64,000 bases of DNA, taken from assembly GCA_910584125.1 (NCBI GenBank), contig CAJTXU010000007.1, positions 20,338-84,337 on the forward strand, written 5' to 3'. The position numbers were made by a program, and so were the translations under genes. This document shows, one piece after another, positions 41,151 to 48,924 of the stretch. Positions within the stretch are counted from its first letter, which is position 1; each line of letters starts with the position of its first letter. This DNA comes from an uncultured Muribaculaceae bacterium (lineage in GTDB: Bacteria > Bacteroidota > Bacteroidia > Bacteroidales > Muribaculaceae). The notes beneath the pieces were generated by a model, which was given only the letters and a program-made list of their open reading frames with translations, was not told where the DNA came from and searched no databases.

Positions 41151-41437
41151 GACACACCCCCGCCGACATATCGAAACGTCTGCTCATCGCCCCGATCAGA
41201 TTCTACCAGATGTGCATTTCGCCGATGCTGCCCGCCGCATGCCGCTACACGCCTACGTGCAGCGAATATGCCGTGGAGGCAATCCGCGTGCACGGGCCGC
41301 TGCGCGGAAGCCTGCTCGCCGCCCGGAGAATCTGCCGCTGCCACCCCTGGGGAGGCTCGGGTTATGACCCCGTGCCGCCGCGCCGCCAACCTGGGGAAGA
41401 ACCGCCGAACGAACAAAACGACGCCGAGCGCGGTTAA
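41147..41437 (+). CDS. yidD: Membrane protein insertion efficiency factor YidD
   Basis: YidD is a small protein linked to YidC-dependent membrane insertion. The 96-residue product has the family core RLLIAPIRFYQMCISPML, CRYTPTCSEYAVEAIRVHG, and CRCHPWGGSGYDPVP. The start is TTG at 41147, overlapping the rnpA stop as TTGA; no ATG precedes the conserved core, so translation is probably coupled to rnpA, the usual neighbour. The C-terminal 18 residues are charged and variable. Confidence 0.93.
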   Translation: MRHTPADISKRLLIAPIRFYQMCISPMLPAACRYTPTCSEYAVEAIRVHGPLRGSLLAARRICRCHPWGGSGYDPVPPRRQPGEEPPNEQNDAERG

Positions 41438-41445
41438 TTATGTGA

Positions 41446-41480
41446 AAAGGTAACGAAAAGATCTTAAAGGTAACGAAAAG
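41446..41480 (+). repeat. 15-bp direct repeat before tatD
   Basis: AAAGGTAACGAAAAG occurs at 41446-41460 and 41466-41480. The second copy carries the likely ribosome binding sequence just before the tatD ATG at 41483. Confidence 0.75.
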
Positions 41481-41482
41481 GT

Positions 41483-42121
41483 ATGGATATTCTTGACATT
41501 CACACACACCACCCAGTTCCGCAACCACAAGGTGTCGAGAGCATCTGTATGCACGCCGACACCGAAGGGCTCGTGTTCATGCCCTCGCAACGCTACAGCA
41601 TCGGCATCCACCCCTGGGACACCACCGCCGAAATCACCCCCGAAGAGTGGGCCCGGCTCGAAAGCCTGGCCGCAATGCCCGAGGTTGTAGCGATAGGGGA
41701 GTGCGGCATCGACCTGACTCCGCACGGCGGACCGCTCTTCCGCCAGATTCTCGTGTTCAAACGGCATGTCGAGCTCTCGGAGAGTCTGCGTAAGCCGCTC
41801 GTGATCCACGACGTCAAAGGCCACGACATCATAGCGGGCGCGCGCCGCGACCTCGCTCCGACGCAGCCCTGGGTGATCCACGGCTTCAGACGCAAGCCCG
41901 AGGTGGCCGAGATGCTGCTCAGAGCGGGATGCTATCTGTCGTTCGGCGAACAGTTCAACGCCGACACCCTGCGGGCAACTCCCGAAGACCGCATACTCGC
42001 CGAGACCGACGAGTCGCCGCTCGACATCACCGAGGTGATAGCCAGCCTGTCGGCTGCCTACGGCAAGGACCTGACGCCGACGATTGCCGAGAACACAATG
42101 AAAATACTAAGTAAGAAATAA
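41483..42121 (+). CDS. TatD-family metal-dependent hydrolase
   Basis: A 212-residue protein of the TatD DNase family (amidohydrolase fold). Visible metal-site motifs are DIHTHHP at the N-terminus, SIGIHPWDT, AIGECGIDL with the bridging Glu, VIHDVKGHD, VIHGFRRKPE, and AETDESPLD near the end. Family members have 3'-5' nuclease activity on single-stranded DNA, but this one is about 50 residues shorter than E. coli TatD, as is common in Bacteroidales. It lies 46 bp after yidD and ends in a GTAAGAAATAAG tract like other genes here. Confidence 0.88.
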   Translation: MDILDIHTHHPVPQPQGVESICMHADTEGLVFMPSQRYSIGIHPWDTTAEITPEEWARLESLAAMPEVVAIGECGIDLTPHGGPLFRQILVFKRHVELSESLRKPLVIHDVKGHDIIAGARRDLAPTQPWVIHGFRRKPEVAEMLLRAGCYLSFGEQFNADTLRATPEDRILAETDESPLDITEVIASLSAAYGKDLTPTIAENTMKILSKK

Positions 42122-42125
42122 GACC

Positions 42126-42203
42126 GCTAAAACAGCTAAAACAGCTATCATAGCTCCAATAGCTACAATAGCTACAATAGCAATAGCTAAAACAGCTACC
42201 AAC
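42126..42203 (+). repeat. Array of degenerate 9-bp repeats
   Basis: About nine units in a 9-bp phase, each starting with GCT or GC: GCTAAAACA twice, GCTATCATA, GCTCCAATA, GCTACAATA twice, a 6-bp partial GCAATA, GCTAAAACA and GCTACCAAC. The array occupies nearly the whole gap between tatD and the next gene, so it lies in the leader or intercistronic mRNA. It is not a CRISPR array (no spacers). Confidence 0.85.
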
Positions 42204-42226
42204 AAAGAATTTAAATCATTAAGGTT

Positions 42227-42751
42227 ATGAAAAGATATTACATCGCGGCCGCAACGGCCGTCGCCGTCATGGCTGGAAGCCTCTGCGGCTCCGCCCAGAA
42301 GACTTCGGGCATCTCAGCCGCCGAGCAGCAGGCCGCTGCCGCCGACACGACCGAGACCACGCCCGACTGGTTCGTCAACATGGACTACTCCGGCTTCGAG
42401 TTCCAGATTCCCGCCGGAACGGTCGTCCAGAAAGGCTCGTCGTTTCTCGCGAAGTATCCCGACGGCTCTTTCGGCGTGTCGATGACCAACATCGCGAAGC
42501 CCGGCGCCAACCAGAAGATAGCCTACGAGGTGTGCCAACGTATGGCCGAGACCATGAAAATGCCCAATCCCGACGTGATGAAGGTGAAATATGGCAAATG
42601 CGCCGGAGCCCGCGCCCAAGGCACGATCGAGGGCCAGCAGGTGACGATAGTCGTCCTACCCTATGACGGCGAGGAAGTCACCTCCGTGCTGCTCGCCACC
42701 CCCTCGCGCCAGGAGTGGGTAAACCAGTTCCTGCGCACCCTCAAACGCTGA
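42227..42751 (+). CDS. Secreted protein of unknown function
   Basis: A 174-residue exported protein with a signal peptide (about 1-23, ending ...CGSAQ). The mature part starts with a Thr/Ala-rich linker and then a compact domain: FEFQIPAGTVVQKGSSFLAKYPDGSFGVSM, followed by a helix (KIAYEVCQRMAETMKM) and strands TIEGQQVTIVVLPYDGEE. I do not recognise the family. Codon use is like the neighbours. Its leader contains the 9-bp repeat array. Confidence 0.75.
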   Translation: MKRYYIAAATAVAVMAGSLCGSAQKTSGISAAEQQAAAADTTETTPDWFVNMDYSGFEFQIPAGTVVQKGSSFLAKYPDGSFGVSMTNIAKPGANQKIAYEVCQRMAETMKMPNPDVMKVKYGKCAGARAQGTIEGQQVTIVVLPYDGEEVTSVLLATPSRQEWVNQFLRTLKR

Positions 42752-42843
42752 GCGGTCTGAGGTCTCGGGGCCCGGACTTAGATATTACCAGCCGGGGTAA
42801 ACGAAAGTGAGACAAAACGGAGGGTTGTTTCGGATTTTTTTTG

Positions 42844-42851
42844 TAAATTTG
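42844..42851 (+). promoter_or_regulatory. -7 element directly before a start codon
   Basis: TAAATTTG matches TAnnTTTG and ends only 7 bp before the ATG at 42859, so the mRNA would be almost leaderless. The -33 element is weak (TTGTTTC near 42825). Confidence 0.6.
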
Positions 42852-42858
42852 CGCCATT

Positions 42859-43818
42859 ATGCGAAAGTTAAAGTTTTTAGCCGCAGCCATGATGGCGCTT
42901 TTGCTCTGTCAGGAGGCCCCGGCACTCACGCTCGAGCCAATCAAATATGGCGATTTCTCGCAATGGGTGACCCGCAACCTCACCGAGTCGAAAGTCATCG
43001 GCGGCAACCACAAGACCATCTATGCCGTGGGGCCGACACGCACCATCAACGGCAACACCCCCTACACCCCGGCCGGCGGCTCCCCATGGGCCTCCAGCAA
43101 CGTCTACGCCAAGGTGTCGGGCGTCGTCAAGACCTCGAACACAGTCGAGCCCGCCATGGTCAACGGCAACAAGATGGCCAAGCTGACCACCAAGATGGAA
43201 CACGTCAAGGTGCTCGGCCTGCTCAACATGGACGTCATCGTGACCGGAACGATTTTCCTCGGCAAGGTCCGCGAACCGATCTCATCGACCAAGAGCCCGT
43301 ATTCGAAGATGGAGATGGGCATGCCCTACACCAAGCGGCCCAAGGCGCTCGTGTTCGACTATAAGGTCGACATGCCAAACGTCAACACCCGCGTCCGCTC
43401 CACCGGATTCGGCCGCAAGAAGACCCTGCAGGGACGCGACCAGGCCGAGGTCTACGTGCTGCTGCAGAAGCGCTGGGAAGACGCCGCCGGCAACATCCAC
43501 GCCCTGCGCGTCGGCACCGGCCGCGAACGCTACAACCGCAGCATTCCGCTGACGCGCCACCACCAGCTGCCCATCCATTACGGCGACATCACAAAGACCC
43601 AATATTACAAACCCTACATGGCCCTGCTCAACGGCGACCGCGCCTATTACGCCTACAACTCCAAGGGCAAGCTCGTGCCCGTGCAGGAGGAAGGCTGGGC
43701 TCCGGCCAACGCCGTCCCGACCCATGTGCTCGTGATGGCATCGACCACTTGCGGCGAAGCCTTCGTCGGCACCGAGGGAATCACCATGTATATCGACAAC
43801 GTGGCGTTCGGATTCTGA
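42859..43818 (+). CDS. PCMD-domain secreted protein
   Basis: A 319-residue exported protein with signal peptide (1-22). The fold pattern, beginning YGDFSQWVTRNLTESKVIGG and ending MASTTCGEAFVGTEGITMYIDNVAF, matches the putative carbohydrate metabolism domain (PCMD) of Bacteroidales, a jelly-roll domain associated with surface glycan proteins. The binding target is unknown. The ATG at 42859 gives a complete signal peptide, although it lies just 7 bp after a consensus -7 box. dapB follows after 27 bp. Confidence 0.75.
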   Translation: MRKLKFLAAAMMALLLCQEAPALTLEPIKYGDFSQWVTRNLTESKVIGGNHKTIYAVGPTRTINGNTPYTPAGGSPWASSNVYAKVSGVVKTSNTVEPAMVNGNKMAKLTTKMEHVKVLGLLNMDVIVTGTIFLGKVREPISSTKSPYSKMEMGMPYTKRPKALVFDYKVDMPNVNTRVRSTGFGRKKTLQGRDQAEVYVLLQKRWEDAAGNIHALRVGTGRERYNRSIPLTRHHQLPIHYGDITKTQYYKPYMALLNGDRAYYAYNSKGKLVPVQEEGWAPANAVPTHVLVMASTTCGEAFVGTEGITMYIDNVAFGF

Positions 43819-43845
43819 CCGGTGCCGCGCAAAGACCTTACGACT

Positions 43846-44589
43846 ATGAAGATTGCATTGATAGGATATGGCAAGATGGGCAGGATGATTGAGGCCGTCG
43901 CCCTTGAGAGGGGCGACACCGTCACCTGCCGTATAGACCGCGACAACCAGGAGGACTTCGATTCGGAGGACTTCCTTGGCTCGGACGTCGCGATAGAGTT
44001 CTCGACCCCCGCCACGGCGGTGGCCAACATCGAGCACTGCTTCGCGGCCGGGATTCCGGTGGTGTGCGGCACGACGGGCTGGACCGCTCGCCTCGATGAG
44101 ATGAAACGCAAGTGCGAAGAGACGGGAGGTGCCCTGATGTGGGCCTCCAACTATTCGGTGGGGGTCAACATATTCATGGCCCTGAACCGCTATCTGGCGC
44201 GCATCATGTCGAGTTTTCCGCAATACGCACCCTCGATAGTGGAGACCCACCACATCCATAAGCTCGACCACCCCTCGGGCACGGCCATAACGCTGGCCGA
44301 GCAGATAGAGGCGGCCGACCCGGCCGTCAAAGGCTGGAAAGAACCCGACGGCTCCGCCGAGCCGGGAATCCTCGAGATCTCCCACCGCCGCGAGGGCGAG
44401 GTGCCCGGCATCCACACCATCACCTGGGACTCCGACGTCGACACCATATCGATGACCCACTCGGCCAAATCGCGCGCCGGATTCGCCCTCGGAGCCGTCA
44501 TGGCCGCCGAATGGCTGGCCGGCCGAAAGGGCTGGCACACACCGGCCGAGATGTTCAACGACATAACGAAACAAGACTTTTTCTCATGA
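43846..44589 (+). CDS. dapB: 4-hydroxy-tetrahydrodipicolinate reductase
   Basis: DapB reduces the cyclic intermediate of the lysine/meso-DAP pathway with NAD(P)H. The 247-residue product begins MKIALIGYGKMGRMIE (nucleotide loop), has CGTTGW near 74-79, and the active-site motif THHIHKLDHPSGTA with His135, His136 and Lys139. A frame extension to a GTG at 43822 is rejected. It supplies meso-DAP for the MurE encoded earlier in the window. The stop overlaps lepB as ATGA. Confidence 0.95.
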   Translation: MKIALIGYGKMGRMIEAVALERGDTVTCRIDRDNQEDFDSEDFLGSDVAIEFSTPATAVANIEHCFAAGIPVVCGTTGWTARLDEMKRKCEETGGALMWASNYSVGVNIFMALNRYLARIMSSFPQYAPSIVETHHIHKLDHPSGTAITLAEQIEAADPAVKGWKEPDGSAEPGILEISHRREGEVPGIHTITWDSDVDTISMTHSAKSRAGFALGAVMAAEWLAGRKGWHTPAEMFNDITKQDFFS

Positions 44590-46097
44590 ATCAGGATAAT
44601 CAAAACTGTGCCGCCCCGGCAGGCAAGGACAACGCCGCCCCGGCAGGCAAGGACATCCTCACGCCGGCAGGCAAGGATTCCCGGAGCCTGCAGGGCCGCC
44701 TCCGCGCCGTCAAGGCAAGCCGATGGATCAGATTCGGACTCGTGTCGGCGATATTCTTCGCCTGGGTGGTGCTGATGGGCAACCCCTGGCTCGCGCTCAT
44801 ATGGCTCCTGCTCTTCGACATCTACATCACGGGCTACATCCCCTTCAACTGGTGGAAGAAGAAGAAAGGCGCCACCCGCACCGTCATGGCCTGGGTCGAC
44901 GCCATCGTCTACGCATTGATACTCATCTACTTCATCTTCGCCTTCGTGGGCCAGCAGTATGAGATTCCGTCGTCGAGCCTCGAGAAGTCGCTGCTTGTAG
45001 GCGACCGCCTCTGGGTCGACAAGACTGTCTACGGAGCCCGCGTGCCCCAGACGCCGCTGCACTTCCCCCTCGCGCAGCACACGCTGCCTCTGGTCAACAC
45101 CAAGAGCTACATCGAGACCCCGCAGCTCGAATACCACCGCATGCCTGGCCGCCGCCAGATCGAGCGCGGCGACATCGTGGTGTTCAACTATCCCCAGGGC
45201 GACACCGTGGCCCTGCGCATGGGCAACCGCGACTATTACCAGATTGTCGAGGAGCTCCGCGCCCAGGGCGCGCCCGACCCCAAGGAATACATCCGCCAGA
45301 ACCCGCAGATATTCGGCGAGGTGGTATGGCGCCCGGTCGACCGCCGCGAGAACTACGTGAAACGCGCCATAGGACTGCCCGGAGAGCGTCTGCGCATCAA
45401 GAACGACATCGTCTATATCAACGGCAAGCCTATAGCCGAGCCCGAGAACGTGCAATACAACTACATCGTGCCGGTCAACGGCCCTGTGACCACCGAGAAG
45501 TGGCAGTCAATCGGCGTCCGCGTCGAAGACGCCGGACCCTCGCCGATGCGCAACGAAGCGGCCGGTTTCTCGTTCTACGACGTGCCGCTCACGGCCGCGA
45601 TGAAGGCCGAGATAGAGAAGTGGCCCGAGGTGATCGGTCCGCTGCAGCGCGAATCCGAAAGCGGCATGCTCGACCTCGGCGGCGTCTATCCGCTCGGCAA
45701 CACCTACGGCTGGACACGCACCGACATGGGCGAGCTGTGGATTCCGAAGCGGGGCGTAACCCTGCGCCTCACGACATCCAACCTGCCCCTCTACGAGCGC
45801 GCCATACGCGTCTACGAGGGCAATGACCTGCAGGTGCGCGACGGCCGCATATACATCAACGGCAAGCAGACCGACTTCTATACGTTCAAAATGGACTACT
45901 ACTGGATGATGGGCGACAACCGCGACCGCAGCGCCGACTCGCGCTACTGGGGCCTCGTGCCCGAGGACCACATCGTCGGTTCGCCGGTGTTCATCATCGT
46001 CTCGCTCGACAAGGAGCGTCCTTTCGCCGACGGCAAGATCCGCTGGAACCGCACGCTCTCGAATCCGAACCCCGACAAGAAGGCGGGCAAATGGTGA
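44586..46097 (+). CDS. lepB: Signal peptidase I
   Basis: LepB removes signal peptides at the periplasmic face of the inner membrane. The 503-residue product has an N-terminal cytoplasmic segment with three Pro-Ala-Gly-Lys-Asp repeats (residues 10-31), two or three membrane helices (about 48-86 and 103-121), then the catalytic domain: YEIPSSSLEKSL with Ser131, NYVKRAIGLPGERL with Lys259, and the closing GDNRDRSADSRYWGLVP box. The length, nearly 200 residues above E. coli, comes from insertions between Ser and Lys and before the final box, as in other Bacteroidales. It is coupled to dapB by ATGA and overlaps the next gene by 7 nt. Confidence 0.94.
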   Translation: MNQDNQNCAAPAGKDNAAPAGKDILTPAGKDSRSLQGRLRAVKASRWIRFGLVSAIFFAWVVLMGNPWLALIWLLLFDIYITGYIPFNWWKKKKGATRTVMAWVDAIVYALILIYFIFAFVGQQYEIPSSSLEKSLLVGDRLWVDKTVYGARVPQTPLHFPLAQHTLPLVNTKSYIETPQLEYHRMPGRRQIERGDIVVFNYPQGDTVALRMGNRDYYQIVEELRAQGAPDPKEYIRQNPQIFGEVVWRPVDRRENYVKRAIGLPGERLRIKNDIVYINGKPIAEPENVQYNYIVPVNGPVTTEKWQSIGVRVEDAGPSPMRNEAAGFSFYDVPLTAAMKAEIEKWPEVIGPLQRESESGMLDLGGVYPLGNTYGWTRTDMGELWIPKRGVTLRLTTSNLPLYERAIRVYEGNDLQVRDGRIYINGKQTDFYTFKMDYYWMMGDNRDRSADSRYWGLVPEDHIVGSPVFIIVSLDKERPFADGKIRWNRTLSNPNPDKKAGKW

Positions 46098-46618
46098 CCC
46101 CCCTGACGGCCACACCCGCCTGGGTGCGGGCCTATATGGAGGCCGTGGCCGCAGGGACGCCCGATGCGGAGGCCGCCGCGACGGCCACCCGTCTCTTCGG
46201 GCCAAAGGGCAAGGAGTTCGCGCACTGCCGCATACGCACGCGCACGCTCACCGTGCCCGTGGCCGGCGGAGGCGCGGCCCTGAAACGCCGTGGCGCCGAC
46301 CCAGTCATCTCCGAACACGGCAAGTGGCGCCGCGAGCATCTCGGAGCCTGGCTGGCCGCCTACGGCCGGACGCCATATTACGAGCACCTGATGCCGGCGA
46401 TCGCCCGCGTCTACGAATGCCCCGAAGGGACGCGCCTCGAAGACTTCAACTCGGCGATGCTGCGCGTGGCGCTCGACTGGCTCGACCCCGCCGCCCTCGC
46501 GCCTCTCGCGCCGCGCCTTGAGGCCGTGCGCGCGGACGCGCAGGCAAAGACTGACGCCTCGCTCTCAATTTTTGACGTCATTTTCCGTTTAGGAAGAGAG
46601 GCGGTGTTCGCATTGTGA
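46091..46618 (+). CDS. WbqC-like protein
   Basis: A 175-residue protein resembling the WbqC family: HCRIRTRTLTVPVAGGG, then SEHGKWRREHLGAWLAAYG and TPYYEHLMPAI. WbqC members occur next to polysaccharide genes and lepB in Bacteroidales; their biochemical role is not settled. The gene overlaps lepB by 7 nt and probably shares its transcript. The last third is Ala/Leu-rich and helical. Confidence 0.75.
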   Translation: MVTPLTATPAWVRAYMEAVAAGTPDAEAAATATRLFGPKGKEFAHCRIRTRTLTVPVAGGGAALKRRGADPVISEHGKWRREHLGAWLAAYGRTPYYEHLMPAIARVYECPEGTRLEDFNSAMLRVALDWLDPAALAPLAPRLEAVRADAQAKTDASLSIFDVIFRLGREAVFAL

Positions 46619-46632
46619 CACCGGGGATTAAG

Positions 46633-47313
46633 ATGATTAGAAGAATAATAGGCAAGACAGCGACAACGATTAGGGGGGCGGCGGCATGGGCCGTATGCCT
46701 GATCGCGGCCCTCTTCGCGGCCATGAGTCCGGCGTCCGCGCAGGCGCAGGAGACAGCCGACGACGCCGAGGTGAGGCTCAAGGTGAAGGCCTACGAAGGC
46801 TACACGCGCTTCGTCGACCAGTACGGCGACACATGCCGCATGACCTACATACGCAACATCACGGTCTATCCTCCCATGAAGTTCCGCAACAAGAAGGAGG
46901 AGCAGTTCTACTGGCGCACCGTGCGCGACGTCCGCAAGACACTGCCGTATGCTAAACTCGCCTTCTCGACGCTCTGCGAGACCTACGAGTATATCCAGAC
47001 CATTCCCGACAAAAAAGAGCGCGAGAGGCACCTCAAAAGGCTTGAGAGAGACATATTCAACCAGTACAAGCCAGTGGTCAAGAAGATGACCAAGGGTCAG
47101 GGCAAGGTGATGCTCAAGCTCATCAACCGTGAGACCGACCAGACGTCATACAACATAGTCAAGGCGTTTCTGGGCAGCTTCCGGGCTGGATTCTGGCAGA
47201 CGTTCGGCCGCTTCTTCGGCATGAACATGAAGGCGGGGTTCAACCCGGCCAAGAACCGCGAGGACGCGATAATCGACCGCGTCGCGACGCTCATAGAGCA
47301 GGGCGCGCTGTGA
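46633..47313 (+). CDS. DUF4294-like secreted protein
   Basis: A 226-residue exported protein with a signal peptide (about 1-36, ending SPASAQA). The mature part has IRNITVYPPMKFRNKKEEQFYWRTVRDVRKTLPYAKL (read in pieces), the arrangement of the DUF4294 family, then helices rich in Lys and Glu. It may start at the GTG at 46615, which would overlap the previous stop, but the ATG at 46633 follows a GGGGATTA purine stretch and begins the signal peptide directly. The function is unknown. It ends the dapB-lepB operon. Confidence 0.8.
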   Translation: MIRRIIGKTATTIRGAAAWAVCLIAALFAAMSPASAQAQETADDAEVRLKVKAYEGYTRFVDQYGDTCRMTYIRNITVYPPMKFRNKKEEQFYWRTVRDVRKTLPYAKLAFSTLCETYEYIQTIPDKKERERHLKRLERDIFNQYKPVVKKMTKGQGKVMLKLINRETDQTSYNIVKAFLGSFRAGFWQTFGRFFGMNMKAGFNPAKNREDAIIDRVATLIEQGAL

Positions 47314-47335
47314 GGCCGATTAAACCTTAACGGCA

Positions 47336-47343
47336 TATCTTTG
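47336..47343 (+). promoter_or_regulatory. -7 element before the inverted-repeat element and ompA
   Basis: TATCTTTG matches TAnnTTTG; the predicted transcription start, near 47350, coincides with the left end of the 184-bp inverted-repeat element at 47353. The -33 region is weak. Confidence 0.6.
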
Positions 47344-47352
47344 TATAATAGA

Positions 47353-47536
47353 TAAGTAGCTGCGAAAAATTAAACGATGAATATTGTTTTTAAATCTTGC
47401 ACAATAAAACTTGCTCTTTTCAGCCGATTTGGTCCTGGAGCTCAGTCGCATAGCCCGCTATGCTCCCTCACTCCAGAACCAAATCGGCTGAAAATAGCGG
47501 CGTTTTATATGTGCATTAATTTTCCGCAGCTACTTA
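47353..47536. repeat. 184-bp inverted-repeat element, MITE-like or structured leader RNA
   Basis: Terminal arms of 21 bp (47353-47373 and 47516-47536, 20 of 21 paired) begin and end with TA. Further in, GCACAATAAAAC pairs imperfectly with GTTTTATATGTGC, then a perfect 17-bp stem joins 47417-47433 with 47478-47494, CTGGAG (47435-47440) pairs with CTCCAG (47471-47476), and GCATAG with CTATGC around a CCCG loop (47448-47463). No gene fits inside. It could be a non-autonomous element flanked by TA (as in IS630/mariner targets) or a rod-like RNA of 6S-like shape in the ompA leader. Confidence 0.8.
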
Positions 47537-47566
47537 GGCATTCCGGCCCCTGGGCCGTATAATGCC
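47537..47566 (+). promoter_or_regulatory. Hairpin in the ompA leader
   Basis: GGCATT (47537-47542) pairs with AATGCC (47561-47566), enclosing CGGCC (47544-47548) with GGCCG (47553-47557). It directly abuts the inverted-repeat element. No T-run follows, so it is more likely a leader structure than a terminator. Confidence 0.5.
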
Positions 47567-47603
47567 CCTGAATCGACAACAACCCAAATAATTTATAAAC
47601 AAT

Positions 47604-48311
47604 ATGAAAATCCTGAAAGTATTGAGTGTCGCCCTGTTGTGCGGCACGATGATGGTGGGAGCGACCTCCTGCAACATGAGCAACACGGGCAAGGGCGCCC
47701 TGATCGGCGGCGGCAGCGGCGCCGGTGTAGGCGCCGGCGTAGGCGCGCTGATCGGCGGCGGCAAGGGCGCCGGTATCGGTGCAGGTGTCGGTGCGGCTGT
47801 AGGCGCCGGTGTGGGCGCGCTGATCGGCAACCACATGGACAAGCAGAAGAAGCAGCTCGAGGAGCAGCTCAAACAGCAGGCCAAGGTCGAGGAGACCACT
47901 GACTCAACGACGGGTCTGAAGGCAATCCGCGTCACCTTCGACGGCGGCATCCTCTTCCCCACGGGCAAGTACACGCTCAACGAGCAGGCCAAGGCCGACC
48001 TGAGCCGTTTCGCCTCGAACCTCAAGGAGAACGCCAACACCAACGTGCAGATCCTCGGCTTCACCGACAACACGGGGTCGTTCGCAGTCAACGACAAGCT
48101 CTCGAACGAGCGCGCAGAGGCCGTGCTGAGCTATCTGGCCAACCAGGGCGTATCGCCCACGCGTCTTACCGCCAAGGGCATTCCTATGGCTGACTACGTT
48201 GCAAGCAACGAGACCGCGGCCGGCCGCGCCCAGAACCGCCGCGTCGAGATCTACATCACGGCCAACGAGGAGATGATCCGCCAGGCCGAAGCCGAGGCCG
48301 CCAAGAAGTGA
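47604..48311 (+). CDS. OmpA-family lipoprotein with glycine zipper
   Basis: A 235-residue lipoprotein (signal ending GATSC). Residues 28-75 form a glycine-zipper region of repeated GAGVGAGVGALIGGG-type words, thought to insert in or pack against membrane. The last 120 residues are an OmpA-like peptidoglycan-binding domain: FDGGILFPTGKYTLNEQAK, ILGFTDNTGS, LSNERAEAVLSYL and NRRVEIYI, with the Asp and Arg that hold meso-DAP. It probably tethers the outer membrane to murein. The untranslated leader, about 250 nt, contains the inverted-repeat element. A perfect palindrome follows the stop. Confidence 0.92.
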   Translation: MKILKVLSVALLCGTMMVGATSCNMSNTGKGALIGGGSGAGVGAGVGALIGGGKGAGIGAGVGAAVGAGVGALIGNHMDKQKKQLEEQLKQQAKVEETTDSTTGLKAIRVTFDGGILFPTGKYTLNEQAKADLSRFASNLKENANTNVQILGFTDNTGSFAVNDKLSNERAEAVLSYLANQGVSPTRLTAKGIPMADYVASNETAAGRAQNRRVEIYITANEEMIRQAEAEAAKK

Positions 48312-48314
48312 AGA

Positions 48315-48380
48315 CTCGGAGTCAAATATAAAAGAAGGGAAGTGACATGTCACTTCCCTTCTTTTATATTTGACTCCGAG
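48315..48380. terminator. Perfect 66-bp palindrome, bidirectional terminator
   Basis: Two 33-bp arms (48315-48347 and 48348-48380) are exact reverse complements with no spacer. It lies 3 bp after the ompA stop and 3 bp before the korC stop, so it serves both convergent transcripts. The arms contain AAATATAAAAGAAGGG, giving U-rich runs on either strand. Confidence 0.85.
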
Positions 48381-48383
48381 AGG

Positions 48384-48920
48384 TCAGATCAGGCTGCCGC
48401 CTTTCTCGATGGCCTTCTCGTTGAGGGGAATCAGCTTGTGGTGACGCTCGGGCAGAGACTTCTTCAGACCCTTGACCACGTTCTCCATCGGGAGCTTGTA
48501 GTCCATGGCCTTGAGCAGAGCGCCCATCACAACCATGTTGTAAGCCTTCGAGTTGCCGATCTCGAGGGTAGCCTCCATCGCGTCGATGGGGTAGATCTTG
48601 ATGTCGTCGCGTGTCGGGCGGTTGTGGATGCCGTTGGTGTCGTAGATCAGCGTGCCGCCGGGTTTCACCTTGGGAGCGAACTTGTCGAGACTCTGCTGGT
48701 TGAGGGCCACCACGATGTCATACTTGTCGAGCACGGGCGAGGATATCTTCGCGTCGGAGAGGATCACCGTGACATTGGCCGTACCGCCGCGCTGTTCGGG
48801 GCCGTAGGAGGGCATCCAGGTCACTTCCTTGTCGTCCATAAGACCCGAATAGGCCAGAATCTTGCCCATAGAGAGGACACCCTGTCCTCCGAAACCTGCT
48901 ATGATGATTTCTTCTTTCAT
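48384..48920 (-). CDS. 2-oxoacid:ferredoxin oxidoreductase gamma subunit
   Basis: A 178-residue subunit that completes the catalytic unit of 2-oxoglutarate or branched-chain 2-oxoacid:ferredoxin oxidoreductase (KorC/VorC type). It starts EEIIIAGFGGQGVLSMGKIL, then WMPSYGPEQRGGTANVTVIL, the gamma-subunit signature, and VVALNQQSLDKF. The longer frame upstream belongs to the overlapping region with the beta subunit gene, whose stop is 4 nt before this ATG at 48920. It is the last gene of the operon and ends at the palindrome terminator. Confidence 0.92.
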   Translation of the reverse strand: MKEEIIIAGFGGQGVLSMGKILAYSGLMDDKEVTWMPSYGPEQRGGTANVTVILSDAKISSPVLDKYDIVVALNQQSLDKFAPKVKPGGTLIYDTNGIHNRPTRDDIKIYPIDAMEATLEIGNSKAYNMVVMGALLKAMDYKLPMENVVKGLKKSLPERHHKLIPLNEKAIEKGGSLI

Positions 48921-48924
48921 GATG

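Noticed and set aside
42126..42203. Possible CRISPR array
   Set aside because: Repeat units are 9 bp and contiguous, without spacers; no cas gene is in the window.
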